A stretch of 64,000 nt of DNA from Clostridium_AB sp036639235 (GCF_036639235.1 NZ_JAVWJB010000006.1:18182-82181), one strand, 5' to 3'. Positions 1-8,707 are shown, numbered from the stretch's first letter. Notes: generated by a model not told the origin, from the letters alone. Numbers and translations: made by a program.

Positions 1-759
1 TTCAACATCTTCAGCTATAATAACAAGTTTCTTACCTTGTTGAACTATTTGCTCAAGTACTGGAAGAATTTCTTGAATATTTGAGATCTTCTTATCTGTA
101 ATAAGAACATAAGCATCATCAATATCTGCTTGCATCTTCTCCGTGTCAGTTACCATATAAGGGCTTAGGTAACCTCTATCAAATTGCATACCTTCAACTA
201 CTTCTAGTTCAGTACCCATTGATCTTGACTCTTCAACAGTAATAACCCCTTCTTTTCCTACTTTCTCCATAGCATCTGAAATAAGTACTCCTATTTCTTC
301 ATCAGCTGCAGATACTGCTGCAACTCTTGCTATATCTTCCTTACCACTTACTGGCTTAGAAAGTTCCTTAATCTTATCTACTGTATTCTCAACTGCCATT
401 CTAATCCCTTGTCTAATAAGCATTGGGTTAGCACCTGCAGTAACATTCTTAAGACCTTCTCTTATAATAGCCTGTGCAAGAAGTGTAGCTGTTGTAGTAC
501 CATCTCCTGCAACATCATTAGTCTTAGTTGAAACCTCTTTAACTATTTGTGCACCCATATTTTCGTATGGATCTTCAAGTTCTATTTCTCTAGCTATAGT
601 TACACCATCGTTAGTAATAAGCGGTGAACCAAACTTCTTATCTAAAATAACATTTCTTCCCTTAGGACCTAGCGTAACCTTAACTGTGTTAGCAAGTTTA
701 TCAACACCTCTTTGCATTGCACGTCTTGCATCTTCACCAAACATAAGTTGTTTTGCCAT
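1..759 (-). CDS. groEL: Chaperonin GroEL (Hsp60), N-terminal part; runs off the left edge
   Basis: GroEL forms the double-ring ATP-driven chamber that folds cytosolic proteins together with GroES. The visible 253 codons start MAKQLMFGEDARRAM and contain the equatorial-domain ATP site (VTLGPKGRNV near residue 30 and AGDGTTTAT near residue 86), followed by the start of the intermediate and apical domains. The full protein should be about 540 residues, so a little under half is present. The ATG at 757-759 is preceded by AGAAGGGAGAG. It lies 26 bp downstream of groES in one CIRCE-controlled operon. The identity is certain; only truncation by the window edge limits the entry. Confidence 0.98.
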   Translation of the reverse strand, partial: MAKQLMFGEDARRAMQRGVDKLANTVKVTLGPKGRNVILDKKFGSPLITNDGVTIAREIELEDPYENMGAQIVKEVSTKTNDVAGDGTTTATLLAQAIIREGLKNVTAGANPMLIRQGIRMAVENTVDKIKELSKPVSGKEDIARVAAVSAADEEIGVLISDAMEKVGKEGVITVEESRSMGTELEVVEGMQFDRGYLSPYMVTDTEKMQADIDDAYVLITDKKISNIQEILPVLEQIVQQGKKLVIIAEDVE

Positions 760-785
760 AAAACATCTCTCCCTTCTCTATATAA

Positions 786-1070
786 CTACTCAACAATTGC
801 TAAAACATCGTCTTGTTTAAGAATTGTGTATTCGCATCCATCAATTTTAACTTCATTTCCTGAGTATTTAGCGAAAATAACCTTATCTCCTACTTTAAGT
901 TCCATTTTCACTTCTACTCCATTAACTATTCCGCCAGGTCCTACAGCTACAACCTCAGCAACCTGTGGTTTTTCCTTAGCTGCTCCTGGAAGTACAATAC
1001 CACTCTTTGTAGTTTCCTCTGCTTCTACTTTCTTAATAACAACTCTGTCACCTAATGGTCTTAGTGTCAT
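786..1070 (-). CDS. groES: Co-chaperonin GroES (Hsp10)
   Basis: GroES is the seven-subunit lid of the GroEL chamber. The 94-residue length is standard, and the N-terminal MTLRPLGDRVVIKKVEAEE signature is present. A mobile-loop region (ETTKSGIVLPGAAKEKPQ, residues 19-36) contacts GroEL. The C-terminal EYTILKQDDVLAIVE is typical. The ATG at 1068-1070 follows a strong AAGGAGGG site. It is the first gene of the groES-groEL operon, with promoter and CIRCE operator directly upstream, so it is expected to be heat-inducible through HrcA. Confidence 0.98.
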   Translation of the reverse strand: MTLRPLGDRVVIKKVEAEETTKSGIVLPGAAKEKPQVAEVVAVGPGGIVNGVEVKMELKVGDKVIFAKYSGNEVKIDGCEYTILKQDDVLAIVE

Positions 1071-1099
1071 TCTTATCCCTCCTTAAAGTATCTATGTAA

Positions 1100-1126
1100 T
1101 TAGCACTCATTAATATAGAGTGCTAA
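1100..1126 (-). promoter_or_regulatory. CIRCE operator of the groESL operon
   Basis: A perfect TTAGCACTC - 9 bp - GAGTGCTAA inverted repeat lies between the promoter and groES. This is the exact CIRCE consensus bound by the HrcA repressor. Its position covers the start of transcription and the 5' leader. Confidence 0.97.
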
Positions 1127-1135
1127 CATACTTAT

Positions 1136-1164
1136 AATATAATTAATTTTTATTAATATTTCAA
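1136..1164 (-). promoter_or_regulatory. groESL promoter (sigma-A type)
   Basis: Read on the minus strand there is a -35 box TTGAAA (1159-1164), a 17-bp spacer and a -10 box TATATT (1136-1141), immediately upstream of CIRCE. This is the expected arrangement for an HrcA-repressed vegetative promoter. Confidence 0.8.
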
Positions 1165-1273
1165 GATTTAAATTCTTCTAAGAACTGGGTTATTTCAAGA
1201 AAAAAATTTGTTTTTTGCATTTTTTCCCTTTATATCTTTAGTTTTTGGCTAAAATCTTAGGTTTTCTTGTAGA

Positions 1274-1720
1274 TTAAAACTTTGATACAACCCTTAAGCT
1301 CTTAACTCCATTTTGTTCCTTGATTTCATCAAATAAAGTAGCAGTACTCTCATCTAAGTTAGACACCTCTATTGATAAAGAAACCATCGCCATATTATTT
1401 TGTGGAATGTTTTGGTTAATTGTAAGCACATTCCCATTATGCTTAGCAATAAGATCTAGTATTCTTGAAAGAGTTCCCTTAACATGTTCAAGCATAAGCA
1501 TAACAGTTATAATATTATCTCGTCCCTCATCATAAAGGTCAAATATGCTATCCTTGTACTTATAATATGTACTTCTACTTATACCTACTAGCTTAACAGC
1601 ATCGTTAATCTTCATATTAGACCCTTCAACTAAAAGCTGCTTCACTTCCATAACCTTAACGAAAACCTCTGGTAATACATTAGAGCTTACAATATAATAC
1701 TTCTCTTTATTTTCATCCAT
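1274..1720 (-). CDS. ACT domain protein with N-terminal HTH (PheB / UPF0735 type)
   Basis: About 148 residues. Residues 30-60 (INDAVKLVGISRSTYYKYKDSIF) read as a helix-turn-helix; the C-terminal 80 residues (LEHVKGTLSRILDLIAKHNGNVLTINQ) form an ACT domain, which usually binds an amino acid. The family is annotated as UPF0735 or PheB-like and is probably a small ligand-responsive regulator; its target is not visible. I chose ATG 1718-1720 because the reading frame opens upstream without a ribosome site, while GAGGTG (1727-1732) lies six bases before this ATG. The site overlaps the TGA of the preceding gene, so the two are translationally coupled. Confidence 0.85.
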   Translation of the reverse strand: MDENKEKYYIVSSNVLPEVFVKVMEVKQLLVEGSNMKINDAVKLVGISRSTYYKYKDSIFDLYDEGRDNIITVMLMLEHVKGTLSRILDLIAKHNGNVLTINQNIPQNNMAMVSLSIEVSNLDESTATLFDEIKEQNGVKSLRVVSKF

Positions 1721-1730
1721 TTCCTTCACC

Positions 1731-3287
1731 TCAGTCGATCCACATAGCATTAACCTCTTTAATCCTTCCCTTTTCTTCTATATATGATATAAGATCTGAT
1801 AATATAGAAGTTTTAGAGTACTTAATATCCCTATTGGTTAAATCAACTACACTAATAACCGTCTTATTCATAAGCACATAATTAATACTTCCACCTATAA
1901 TAAACCCTCTTGATTCATTCCACTTAGCTAAGTAAGAACTACTGAATTCATCTTCTAACTTTATGTTAATAAGTAGCTTATTATTACTAACAGATTCACT
2001 AACTAGTGACTTAATGTTTCTAGTTAGGTGCTTTCCTCCATCTAACAGTTCTATAACTATATCTTCTTTCTTATGGTTAATATAGCCTTGTAATGTATAA
2101 TCTATAGCAACTGTAAAAACAAGTGTTATTGCGTATATTATAACATTTATTATACGGAAATCCCCGTTAAATAGCAAAGAAATTATGGATATAAATATGG
2201 TTACTAGAAATAACCCTCTTTGAAGGAAACCTTCCCCACTATCTCTTTGGACATCAAGAAGCTTATTTACCCTCTTCGACTTTTTTCTAATTGATATAAG
2301 CCCTACAAATAGAGCTATTATAGCACCTAGCGACCATATTATAAATAAACTATATAACATTGAAGTCTTATTTTCAGCCAATGTCCATATTAAGGTATAC
2401 ACTCCCCCTACCACAGCTACACATGGAAGAAAATACTCCTTAATAAGACTTATAATCATAAAATATATATAAGTTAACTTAATATTTTCTCTTAAAAACG
2501 GAACATATCCTTTATTTTTCTTAACTTCAAGTAGATAACTTATTTCGTATGAGTATACCTTCTTATTAGAAAGTATATAAATAACATTATCTACTACATT
2601 AATATCTAAAATTTCATCTAGTGAAAGATTCTTATATGTAAACTCTCTAATCTTCTTACTATTCATGTCTAGAATAACTACACTATCATTCTTACCTGTT
2701 ATTGATAGCATCATATAGTTACCACTTACTATAAGCTTTGATATTAATCTATCACTTGCTGATGTATTAATAATATACTCCTCAAGTAATACTCCTATAT
2801 AATTGATCTTAACTATCTTAAACTTGTTATCCTTAGTAAAACCTGAAACATATATATATTCACCTTCTATAAAAAGAGAACTTGCAAAGAAAAGATATGG
2901 CATCTCTATTCTTCTAATTACCTCTCCCTGCTGATTAACAACTGTAATAACACTATCAACTGAATCATGTCCTAGACATAAAACGTTGTTTGATGAATCA
3001 ATCTTAAAGTCAAAATACACACCTGTAAGCTTAACCATCTGGGAGTCCATAGTTAAAACCCTATAGCTTGTTTCTGGACCAATGCTTACCGATAACAGGT
3101 GTCCCCCCTCAATAAGACCATGTGCATCATATATATCATGAATTATATCCATCTTTCCATTATTATATGTAAAGAACCTTCCCTCTTCCGGGTTAAGCTT
3201 CTCGTAATATACAAACTCATTATTAACACTTCCAAACCCTTGAGGTGCTATAGAGCCCTTTAAATGGTTAACTACATGTTTTGTCAT
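1731..3287 (-). CDS. Unknown membrane protein with propeller-like N-terminal half
   Basis: 518 residues that I do not recognise as a named family. Residues 1-260 are rich in short beta-type repeats (VYFDFKIDSSNNVLCLG, IEGEYIYVSGFTKDNKFKIVKI, VDNVIYILSNKKVYSYEI), which resembles a degenerate beta-propeller. Residues 275-400 contain four or five hydrophobic segments, and the last 115 residues are soluble. There is no signal peptide, so the propeller half probably lies in the cytoplasm. ATG 3285-3287 follows AAGGAGGGTAATA. It precedes the ACT/HTH gene with overlapping translation signals, so the regulator may act on or with it; that is inference. Confidence 0.6.
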   Translation of the reverse strand: MTKHVVNHLKGSIAPQGFGSVNNEFVYYEKLNPEEGRFFTYNNGKMDIIHDIYDAHGLIEGGHLLSVSIGPETSYRVLTMDSQMVKLTGVYFDFKIDSSNNVLCLGHDSVDSVITVVNQQGEVIRRIEMPYLFFASSLFIEGEYIYVSGFTKDNKFKIVKINYIGVLLEEYIINTSASDRLISKLIVSGNYMMLSITGKNDSVVILDMNSKKIREFTYKNLSLDEILDINVVDNVIYILSNKKVYSYEISYLLEVKKNKGYVPFLRENIKLTYIYFMIISLIKEYFLPCVAVVGGVYTLIWTLAENKTSMLYSLFIIWSLGAIIALFVGLISIRKKSKRVNKLLDVQRDSGEGFLQRGLFLVTIFISIISLLFNGDFRIINVIIYAITLVFTVAIDYTLQGYINHKKEDIVIELLDGGKHLTRNIKSLVSESVSNNKLLINIKLEDEFSSSYLAKWNESRGFIIGGSINYVLMNKTVISVVDLTNRDIKYSKTSILSDLISYIEEKGRIKEVNAMWID

Positions 3288-3344
3288 TATTACCCTCCTT
3301 AAAGATGATATTTGTATTATTACCTAATTTTTATCATTTAACAC

Positions 3345-3376
3345 AAAAAGGCCAACTTTTTTCAAGTTGACCTTTT
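3345..3376 (-). terminator. Rho-independent terminator after the glycosylase gene
   Basis: Minus-strand stem AAAAGGTCAACTT / AAGTTGGCCTTTT with a short A-rich loop and a following T-run. It separates the glycosylase gene from the membrane-protein/ACT pair. Confidence 0.85.
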
Positions 3377-3389
3377 ATAGTTAAATATT

Positions 3390-4301
3390 TTATTTTTTAT
3401 TTGATTTATCTACCTTACTTTCCTTAGCGAAGCCTTCTCGCCCCTTAAAATCCCTTGCATAGTAGAAAAGATACTGCTGGGCTATTCCTGCATTCTCCTT
3501 AAATTTATCCCTTGCTATTTCCCTCATCTTCTTAAGTGATGTTGATTCCTTAACATAAAAATATTCCATTATACGCTTAATCCATACATCAACAGGAAAT
3601 GCATCTGTTTTCTTCATAGAGAAAAGCATTATACAATCTGCTACCTTAATTCCAACACCCTTAAGAGTTATTAGCTCATTTAATGCCTCATCTATGTCCT
3701 TATCTTTTAGAGAATATATATCTATATTGCCATCTAATATATCCCTAGTAGTTTGATATACATATGGGGCTCTAAAGGAACACCCAGCCTCCCTGAGCTC
3801 CTGTTCTGTAGCCATAGATAGCTGCTTTGGAGTTGGGAATGCATAATAAGTACTACCCTTAAATATAATTTCATCTCCAAACATTCTACTTAAATTCTCA
3901 ACTGTTTTCTTGATCATAGGTATTGAATTTCTAGCAGATATTATAAACGAAATAATAGTTTCAAATGGATCCTGGTTAAGAACTCTAATTCCCTCACCTG
4001 ATTTAATCGCCTCTTCAAGTACCTTATCATCTTTGCTTATAAGCTTTTTAATGTCCCCATAGCTACGATTAAGATCAAAATACTCTGTTAAAAGTTCAAT
4101 GTCTTCCTCATTTGCACCTTCAAAATATATAGAATTATTGCTTTCAAAGGCTCTAATTACACGGCCTGAAACGACTCCTATATAACTTCCATCCTCAAGT
4201 TCATTCCATCTAAAGCATTGACCACAATCAAATACATGTTTGATTATAAAGTCCTGTGGGGTTTCTATATAAAGTCCTTCATCATATTTTTTTAATTTCA
4301 T
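3390..4301 (-). CDS. ogg: 8-oxoguanine DNA glycosylase (OGG1 type, HhH-GPD)
   Basis: 303 residues. This is a bifunctional glycosylase/AP lyase that removes 8-oxoguanine in base-excision repair. The N-terminal OGG domain is recognisable (CGQCFRWNELEDGSYIGV, residues 26-43). The helix-hairpin-helix is LKGVGIKVAD (213-222), with the catalytic lysine at K219 and the catalytic aspartate at D238 in FPVDVW, as in eukaryotic OGG1. ATG is preceded by AAAGGAAAG, a modest ribosome site. It is a single-gene unit closed by a terminator. A DNA-3-methyladenine glycosylase is the alternative label, but the OGG_N region and KVAD motif favour OGG. Confidence 0.88.
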   Translation of the reverse strand: MKLKKYDEGLYIETPQDFIIKHVFDCGQCFRWNELEDGSYIGVVSGRVIRAFESNNSIYFEGANEEDIELLTEYFDLNRSYGDIKKLISKDDKVLEEAIKSGEGIRVLNQDPFETIISFIISARNSIPMIKKTVENLSRMFGDEIIFKGSTYYAFPTPKQLSMATEQELREAGCSFRAPYVYQTTRDILDGNIDIYSLKDKDIDEALNELITLKGVGIKVADCIMLFSMKKTDAFPVDVWIKRIMEYFYVKESTSLKKMREIARDKFKENAGIAQQYLFYYARDFKGREGFAKESKVDKSNKK

Positions 4302-4493
4302 AATAGTTACTTTCCTTTCAATTATAAATTTCCCCTAATTGAATAAAAAAATGTATTTTAATATACAATATTATTAAGTAAAATTTCATTGCGTAATTAG
4401 CATAATTGTCTTAAAATGTTAATAGATAATATATATTAACTAATATTAAATTTACTTTATTTTATAATTTTATTTAATTTTTTTCAATACATA

Positions 4494-4522
4494 TTCACAT
4501 ATATATATATCTAACATATAAT
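4494..4522 (+). promoter_or_regulatory. Promoter of the thioredoxin / flavoprotein operon
   Basis: TTCACA (4494-4499), a 17-bp spacer and TATAAT (4517-4522), with a second overlapping TATAAT at 4522-4527. It sits just upstream of the palindromic operator and the trx ribosome site. Confidence 0.65.
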
Positions 4523-4531
4523 ATAATTAGA

Positions 4532-4550
4532 TATACCCCAAAGGGGTATA
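4532..4550. promoter_or_regulatory. CsoR/CstR-type palindromic operator candidate
   Basis: A perfect inverted repeat, TATACCCC-AAA-GGGGTATA, lies between the -10 box and the Shine-Dalgarno AAGGAGG (4551-4557). ATACCCC/GGGGTAT half-sites are typical operators of the CsoR/CstR/FrmR (DUF156) repressor family, which senses copper, persulfide or aldehyde. The position around the transcription start fits repression. As RNA it would also form an 8-bp hairpin next to the ribosome site. Confidence 0.55.
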
Positions 4551-4564
4551 AAGGAGGTAATAAA

Positions 4565-4888
4565 ATGATTTCAAATGTTAATGACTTAAGTTTCGATAAA
4601 GAGGTAATTAAATCAGATAAACCTGTATTAGTAGACTTCTGGGCACAATGGTGTATGCCTTGTAAAATGCTTTCACCAGTAATTGAAGAGGTTGCAAAGA
4701 GCCTTGGTGGTGAAGTTCAAGTAGTTAAGGTTAACATAGATGAGAGTCCTATGTCAGCATCACAACTAGGAATTACTAGTATTCCAACTATGGTTTTATT
4801 TAATGATGGTAAGATTGTAGAGAAGATCGTTGGATTCCAACCAAAAGAAAATATAGAGAACACTATTAAGGGAGCTCTTAATATCTAA
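4565..4888 (+). CDS. Thioredoxin with WCMPC active site
   Basis: 107 residues, the full single-domain thioredoxin length. It is a cytosolic dithiol-disulfide reductant. The active site is W29-C30-M31-P32-C33 in place of the usual WCGPC, and the cis-proline is P74 (TSIPT). Methionine in place of glycine should shift the redox potential, but all other core features are kept (VDFWAQWC, VNIDESP, GFQPKE). ATG follows a strong AAGGAGG. Its stop overlaps the start of the flavoprotein gene (TAATG), so the two are coupled and the flavoprotein is its probable reductase. Confidence 0.95.
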   Translation: MISNVNDLSFDKEVIKSDKPVLVDFWAQWCMPCKMLSPVIEEVAKSLGGEVQVVKVNIDESPMSASQLGITSIPTMVLFNDGKIVEKIVGFQPKENIENTIKGALNI

Positions 4889-5712
4889 TGTATGATGTTG
4901 CAATTATAGGTAAGGGCCCAGCTGGAATCTCAGCTGCTATTAATGCCTACGCAAGAAATCAAAAGACGATTATATTTGGAGGAGATAGTAAGAAGGTCTT
5001 ACTATCTCCTATTATCGATAATTATTTAGGTCTTCCTGGTATAACGGGACCTGACTTTATGAAATCTCTTAACCATCATTTATCTAAAACAGATGCTACA
5101 CTATCCTCAAAACAGGTTCTTACTGTTTATTCAATGGGAGATAGCTTTACTCTTATGGCACAGGATGAGATGATTACTGCTAAGAAGGTTATCCTAACAA
5201 CAGGGGTTAACTTCAAAAAATCCATTGAAAATGAGGACAAGTTCCTAGGCCTTGGTGTTAGTTACTGTGCAACATGTGATGCCCCGTTATACAAGGCTAA
5301 AACTGTTTGCGTTATAGGATATAACGAAGAATCTTGCCATGAAGCTAACTTCTTATCTGAAATATGTGAAAAGGTATACTTTGTCCCACAAACAAATACA
5401 TCCTCATTTAAATTTAATGATAATATTGAAATTGTTAAGGATGTTCCACTTAAGTTCGAAGGAAGTATGAAGGCAGAAACTCTAACTCTTAAGTCTTCTA
5501 CAATAGAATGTGATGGCTACTTTGTTATTAAGGATAGTTATCCTTTAACTTCACTAGTTCCAGGAATAGAACTTGATGGGGTTCATGTTAAGGTAAACAA
5601 AAATATGGAAACAAATATTAAGGGACTTTATGCAGCAGGTGATATTACTGGTAAACCATATCAGTTATCAAAGGCTGTTGGAGAAGGGCAAATCGCCGCT
5701 TTACATGCATAA
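4888..5712 (+). CDS. Thioredoxin reductase-like flavoprotein lacking NADPH motifs (FFTR/DDOR-like)
   Basis: 274 residues, shorter than classical TrxB (about 310). The FAD motif GKGPAG (8-13), redox pair CATC (near residues 126-129) and C-terminal FAD motif GLYAAGDITG are intact. In the NADPH domain the dinucleotide motif, normally GxGxxA, reads VIGYNEES, and the HRRxxxR phosphate-binding stretch is replaced by FVPQTN. Loss of both motifs is the mark of the pyridine-nucleotide-independent enzymes known in clostridia as ferredoxin-dependent flavin thioredoxin reductase (FFTR) or DDOR. It is probably the reductase of the adjacent thioredoxin, fed by ferredoxin; the electron donor is inferred. 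Confidence 0.85.
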   Translation: MYDVAIIGKGPAGISAAINAYARNQKTIIFGGDSKKVLLSPIIDNYLGLPGITGPDFMKSLNHHLSKTDATLSSKQVLTVYSMGDSFTLMAQDEMITAKKVILTTGVNFKKSIENEDKFLGLGVSYCATCDAPLYKAKTVCVIGYNEESCHEANFLSEICEKVYFVPQTNTSSFKFNDNIEIVKDVPLKFEGSMKAETLTLKSSTIECDGYFVIKDSYPLTSLVPGIELDGVHVKVNKNMETNIKGLYAAGDITGKPYQLSKAVGEGQIAALHA

Positions 5713-5746
5713 GCTAATATAGCACCTTAATTACTAATATAATTAA

Positions 5747-5784
5747 CAAAAACACTGCATTATATATTGCAGTGTTTTTGTTTT
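5747..5784. terminator. Bidirectional terminator between the flavoprotein gene and rex
   Basis: 13-bp perfect stem CAAAAACACTGCA / TGCAGTGTTTTTG with an 8-nt loop. There are T-rich flanks on both strands, as suits converging genes. Confidence 0.85.
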
Positions 5785-5796
5785 ATAGTACCAAAT

Positions 5797-5820
5797 AAGC
5801 TACCTATTACTAGGTAGCTT
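5797..5820 (-). terminator. Second hairpin downstream of rex
   Basis: Perfect 10-bp stem AAGCTACCTA / TAGGTAGCTT with a 4-nt loop, 30 bp beyond the rex stop. The T tract is weak, so it may assist the neighbouring bidirectional terminator rather than act alone. Confidence 0.5.
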
Positions 5821-5849
5821 ACTATAATATCTAAGTTTATTATTTTTAG

Positions 5850-6506
5850 TTAGTTGTTTTCTTCCTTACTGAAAAGTTCAGTTTCATTAAGTCTATAGCT
5901 AAGTGTTAATAAACTATCACTTAAATGAACATTTTCAACTATTGTTCCCTCATTAGTTTTAAGGTCTATTGGAGCAAAATTCCATATAGCCCTAACCCCT
6001 CTATTTTGGAAAATATCCGCAGTTCTTTGTGCCTGAATCTTTGGTACACATATAATTCCTATGTCTACTTTATTATGCTGTAAAAACTCATCTAAATTGT
6101 CAACATCTCTTATATCTATATCTCTAAACTTAAGTCCTATTAGTTTTGGATTAACATCGAATATAGCCATTAAATTAAAGCCTAGCTTTGAAAAGCTGCT
6201 GTAGTTTGCAATAGCTTGTCCGATATTCCCTGCACCAACTATAACAGTATTATAAGCCTTATTAAGTCCTATAATTCTTGCAATCTCCGCATATAGTTCA
6301 CGTACATTATACCCATAACCTTGTTGACCAAAATCTCCAAAACAGTTAAAATCCTGTCTTATTTGAGATGCAGTAAGTCCCATACGTTCAGACAATTCTT
6401 TAGATGATATTCTGTCTATACCATTTTCTAATAGATCAGACAAATATCTACGGTATCTTGGAAGTCTTCTAACAACTGCCATTGAAATGACTGTAGACTT
6501 TCCCAT
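5850..6506 (-). CDS. rex: Redox-sensing transcriptional repressor Rex
   Basis: 218 residues. Rex binds DNA as a dimer and releases it when the NADH/NAD+ ratio rises, controlling fermentative genes. The N-terminal winged helix (PRYRRYLSDLLENG...SSKELSERMGLTASQIRQDFNCFGDFG) carries the characteristic IRQDF and GQQGYGYNV motifs. The Rossmann motif is VGAGNIGQAI (near 92-101). I take the first ATG, which has AAAGGATG upstream; an internal ATG at codon 9 has no ribosome site. It is monocistronic and faces the flavoprotein gene. The neighbourhood does not tell which operons it controls. Confidence 0.97.
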   Translation of the reverse strand: MGKSTVISMAVVRRLPRYRRYLSDLLENGIDRISSKELSERMGLTASQIRQDFNCFGDFGQQGYGYNVRELYAEIARIIGLNKAYNTVIVGAGNIGQAIANYSSFSKLGFNLMAIFDVNPKLIGLKFRDIDIRDVDNLDEFLQHNKVDIGIICVPKIQAQRTADIFQNRGVRAIWNFAPIDLKTNEGTIVENVHLSDSLLTLSYRLNETELFSKEENN

Positions 6507-6686
6507 GATTCCACATCCTTTTTAAAATTAAATTTATCCCGTACTTATCCGGCTTTTATAACTCTACAGAATCATTGTACTATATCTTAACAAAGAATAC
6601 TACCATTTTAAGTTAATCTTTAAAGTTGCACAATTTAGAATTTATAAGTAAAATTACTTTAGAATACTAAACTAGGGGTGTTTATT

Positions 6687-8609
6687 ATGCTAGCATTGTC
6701 GCTAAACAAAATTACAAAGTCCTATGGTGTTGAAACAATACTCCAAAACGTAAGTTTTACTATTAACGAAAACGAGAAGGTTGGATTTGTAGGAAAGAAC
6801 GGAGCAGGTAAAACTACCCTATTTAAAATATTAACAGGTGAGCTTTCTCCAGATAGTGGAGATATATTTATACCTAAGGATAAAAAGGTAGGATACCTAT
6901 CCCAAAGCCTTGGTCTTGATGAATCAGAAACAGTATTTAATGAGACTATGAAGGTATATGATGATATTTTAAATATAGAATCAAGGCTTCGTGAACTTGA
7001 GATATTAATCTCAAATTCTGCAACAAATCCTGACTCCTCTGAATACAATAGACTTCTTAAGGAGTATGGAAGACTACAGGATGAATTCGAAAAAAGAAAC
7101 GGCTATGGATGTGAAAGCTTTGCAAAGGGGATACTTGTAGGTCTTGGAATTTCCGCTGAATATCTAGACACTAAAATAGGTCTATTATCAGGTGGCCAAA
7201 AAACAAGGGTTGCACTTAGTAAACTTCTACTTCAAAACCCTGATGTACTACTTCTTGATGAGCCTACTAATCATTTAGACCTTGAGGCAATTAACTTTCT
7301 TGAGGGCTTCCTAAAGGATTACAAGGGTACTGTTATTATTATTTCCCACGATAGATTCTTCTTAGATGTTATTACAACTAAGACCTATGAATTAACTAAT
7401 GGTGTTGTTGAAGAATATAGGGGAAATTACAGCTATTATATTAAGGAGAGACGTGAAAGATATCTTCAAAAACTTAAAGACTATGAAATTCAACAAAAAG
7501 AAATTGAACGTTTAGAGTCTATGATAGATAAGTTCCGCTCATTTAATAGAGAAAAAAGTATTAAGCAGGCTGAAAGTAAGGAAAAAATGCTTGATAAAAT
7601 AGAAAGAATAGATAAGCCAACCTTTGATGACAAGTCTTCAAAAATTAACTTTCAATCTAAGGTTAAAAGTGGTGTTGATGTTCTAATTATAGATGAGCTT
7701 TCTAAGTCCTACTCAGATAAAAAACTTTTCGAAAACATTTCATTTATGATAAGACGTTCAGAAAGAGTTGCTCTTATAGGTGAAAATGGACGTGGAAAAA
7801 GCACTATATTCAAGATCCTTCAAGGATTTGTAGAGCCTACATCAGGTGAATTTAAACTTGGTAAAAACGTAGAGATTGGATACTACGATCAGGAACAAAA
7901 GGAGCTTTCTTCCTATAAAACAGTTCTTGATGAGGTGTGGGATGCTTACCCATACATTGGTGTTAAGGATATTAGAACCATGCTAGGAAGCTTTTTATTT
8001 ACAGGTGATGATGTATTTAAGGAGGTTTCACTACTATCAGGTGGTGAAAAAGCTAGACTTTCCCTACTTAAACTTATGCTATCAAAACCTAACTTCCTAC
8101 TTCTAGATGAGCCTACAAACCACCTTGACATATTATCAAGAGAGGCACTTGAGGATGCACTACTAGAATATGATGGAACACTTTTTGTTATATCACATGA
8201 TAGATATTTCCTTAATAAGATAATTAATAGAATACTAGAACTAGACGAGAATACTATTACAGAATATCTTGGTAACTTCCAGTATTATATAGACAAGAAA
8301 AATGCCCTGGAAGATGACTTAGTTGTAAGTACTGTTGGCAAAACCAAAACTCAGGTTAAGGAAGAGCGTAAAAAGCTTAAGTCTGAAAGGGATAAAGTTA
8401 AAAAGGTTAAAAACGAAATTAGGGATATTGAGAAATCAATTGAGAAACTTGAAAAGGAAAATGAAGCCCTTGAAGCTGAATTATGCCTTGAAGAGGTTTA
8501 CTCTAATCCTGAAACCTCACTTAAGGTTAATACTACCCTAGCTAACAACTCATCTAAAATCGAGGAGTTATATGCTAAGTGGGAAATCCTTATGGAGGAA
8601 GTTGAATAA
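6687..8609 (+). CDS. ABC-F family ATPase (Uup/YdiF type)
   Basis: 640 residues with two ABC cassettes and no membrane segments. Cassette 1 has Walker A GKNGAGKTT, signature LSGGQKTR and Walker B LLLDEPTNHLD. Cassette 2 has GENGRGKST, LSGGEKAR and LLLDEPTNHLD. A charged linker joins the cassettes and a C-terminal coiled coil (about residues 550-640, lysine/glutamate-rich) resembles the DNA/ribosome-binding tail of Uup. ABC-F proteins act on the ribosome and resolve stalled translation or antibiotic-bound states. I start at ATG 6687, where AGGGGTG is well spaced, rather than at the in-frame GTG inside that site. Confidence 0.9.
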   Translation: MLALSLNKITKSYGVETILQNVSFTINENEKVGFVGKNGAGKTTLFKILTGELSPDSGDIFIPKDKKVGYLSQSLGLDESETVFNETMKVYDDILNIESRLRELEILISNSATNPDSSEYNRLLKEYGRLQDEFEKRNGYGCESFAKGILVGLGISAEYLDTKIGLLSGGQKTRVALSKLLLQNPDVLLLDEPTNHLDLEAINFLEGFLKDYKGTVIIISHDRFFLDVITTKTYELTNGVVEEYRGNYSYYIKERRERYLQKLKDYEIQQKEIERLESMIDKFRSFNREKSIKQAESKEKMLDKIERIDKPTFDDKSSKINFQSKVKSGVDVLIIDELSKSYSDKKLFENISFMIRRSERVALIGENGRGKSTIFKILQGFVEPTSGEFKLGKNVEIGYYDQEQKELSSYKTVLDEVWDAYPYIGVKDIRTMLGSFLFTGDDVFKEVSLLSGGEKARLSLLKLMLSKPNFLLLDEPTNHLDILSREALEDALLEYDGTLFVISHDRYFLNKIINRILELDENTITEYLGNFQYYIDKKNALEDDLVVSTVGKTKTQVKEERKKLKSERDKVKKVKNEIRDIEKSIEKLEKENEALEAELCLEEVYSNPETSLKVNTTLANNSSKIEELYAKWEILMEEVE

Positions 8610-8624
8610 TTTGTAGAAAAAGCA

Positions 8625-8657
8625 AACTACCTACAAGAAACTTGTAGGTAGTTTTTT
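8625..8657 (+). terminator. Terminator of the ABC-F gene
   Basis: 13-bp stem AACTACCTACAAG / CTTGTAGGTAGTT with an AAA loop followed by TTTT, 16 bp beyond the stop. Confidence 0.9.
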
Positions 8658-8707
8658 ATACCCTAAATAATTTGTAGAAAATCATTATTTCATGATTATT
8701 CCTATAT

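Noticed and set aside
6564..6600. TTGT...TTAACAA upstream of rex as a Rex operator
   Set aside because: Only the TTAACAA half matches; the other half is poor and the spacing is one base off the 18-bp consensus.
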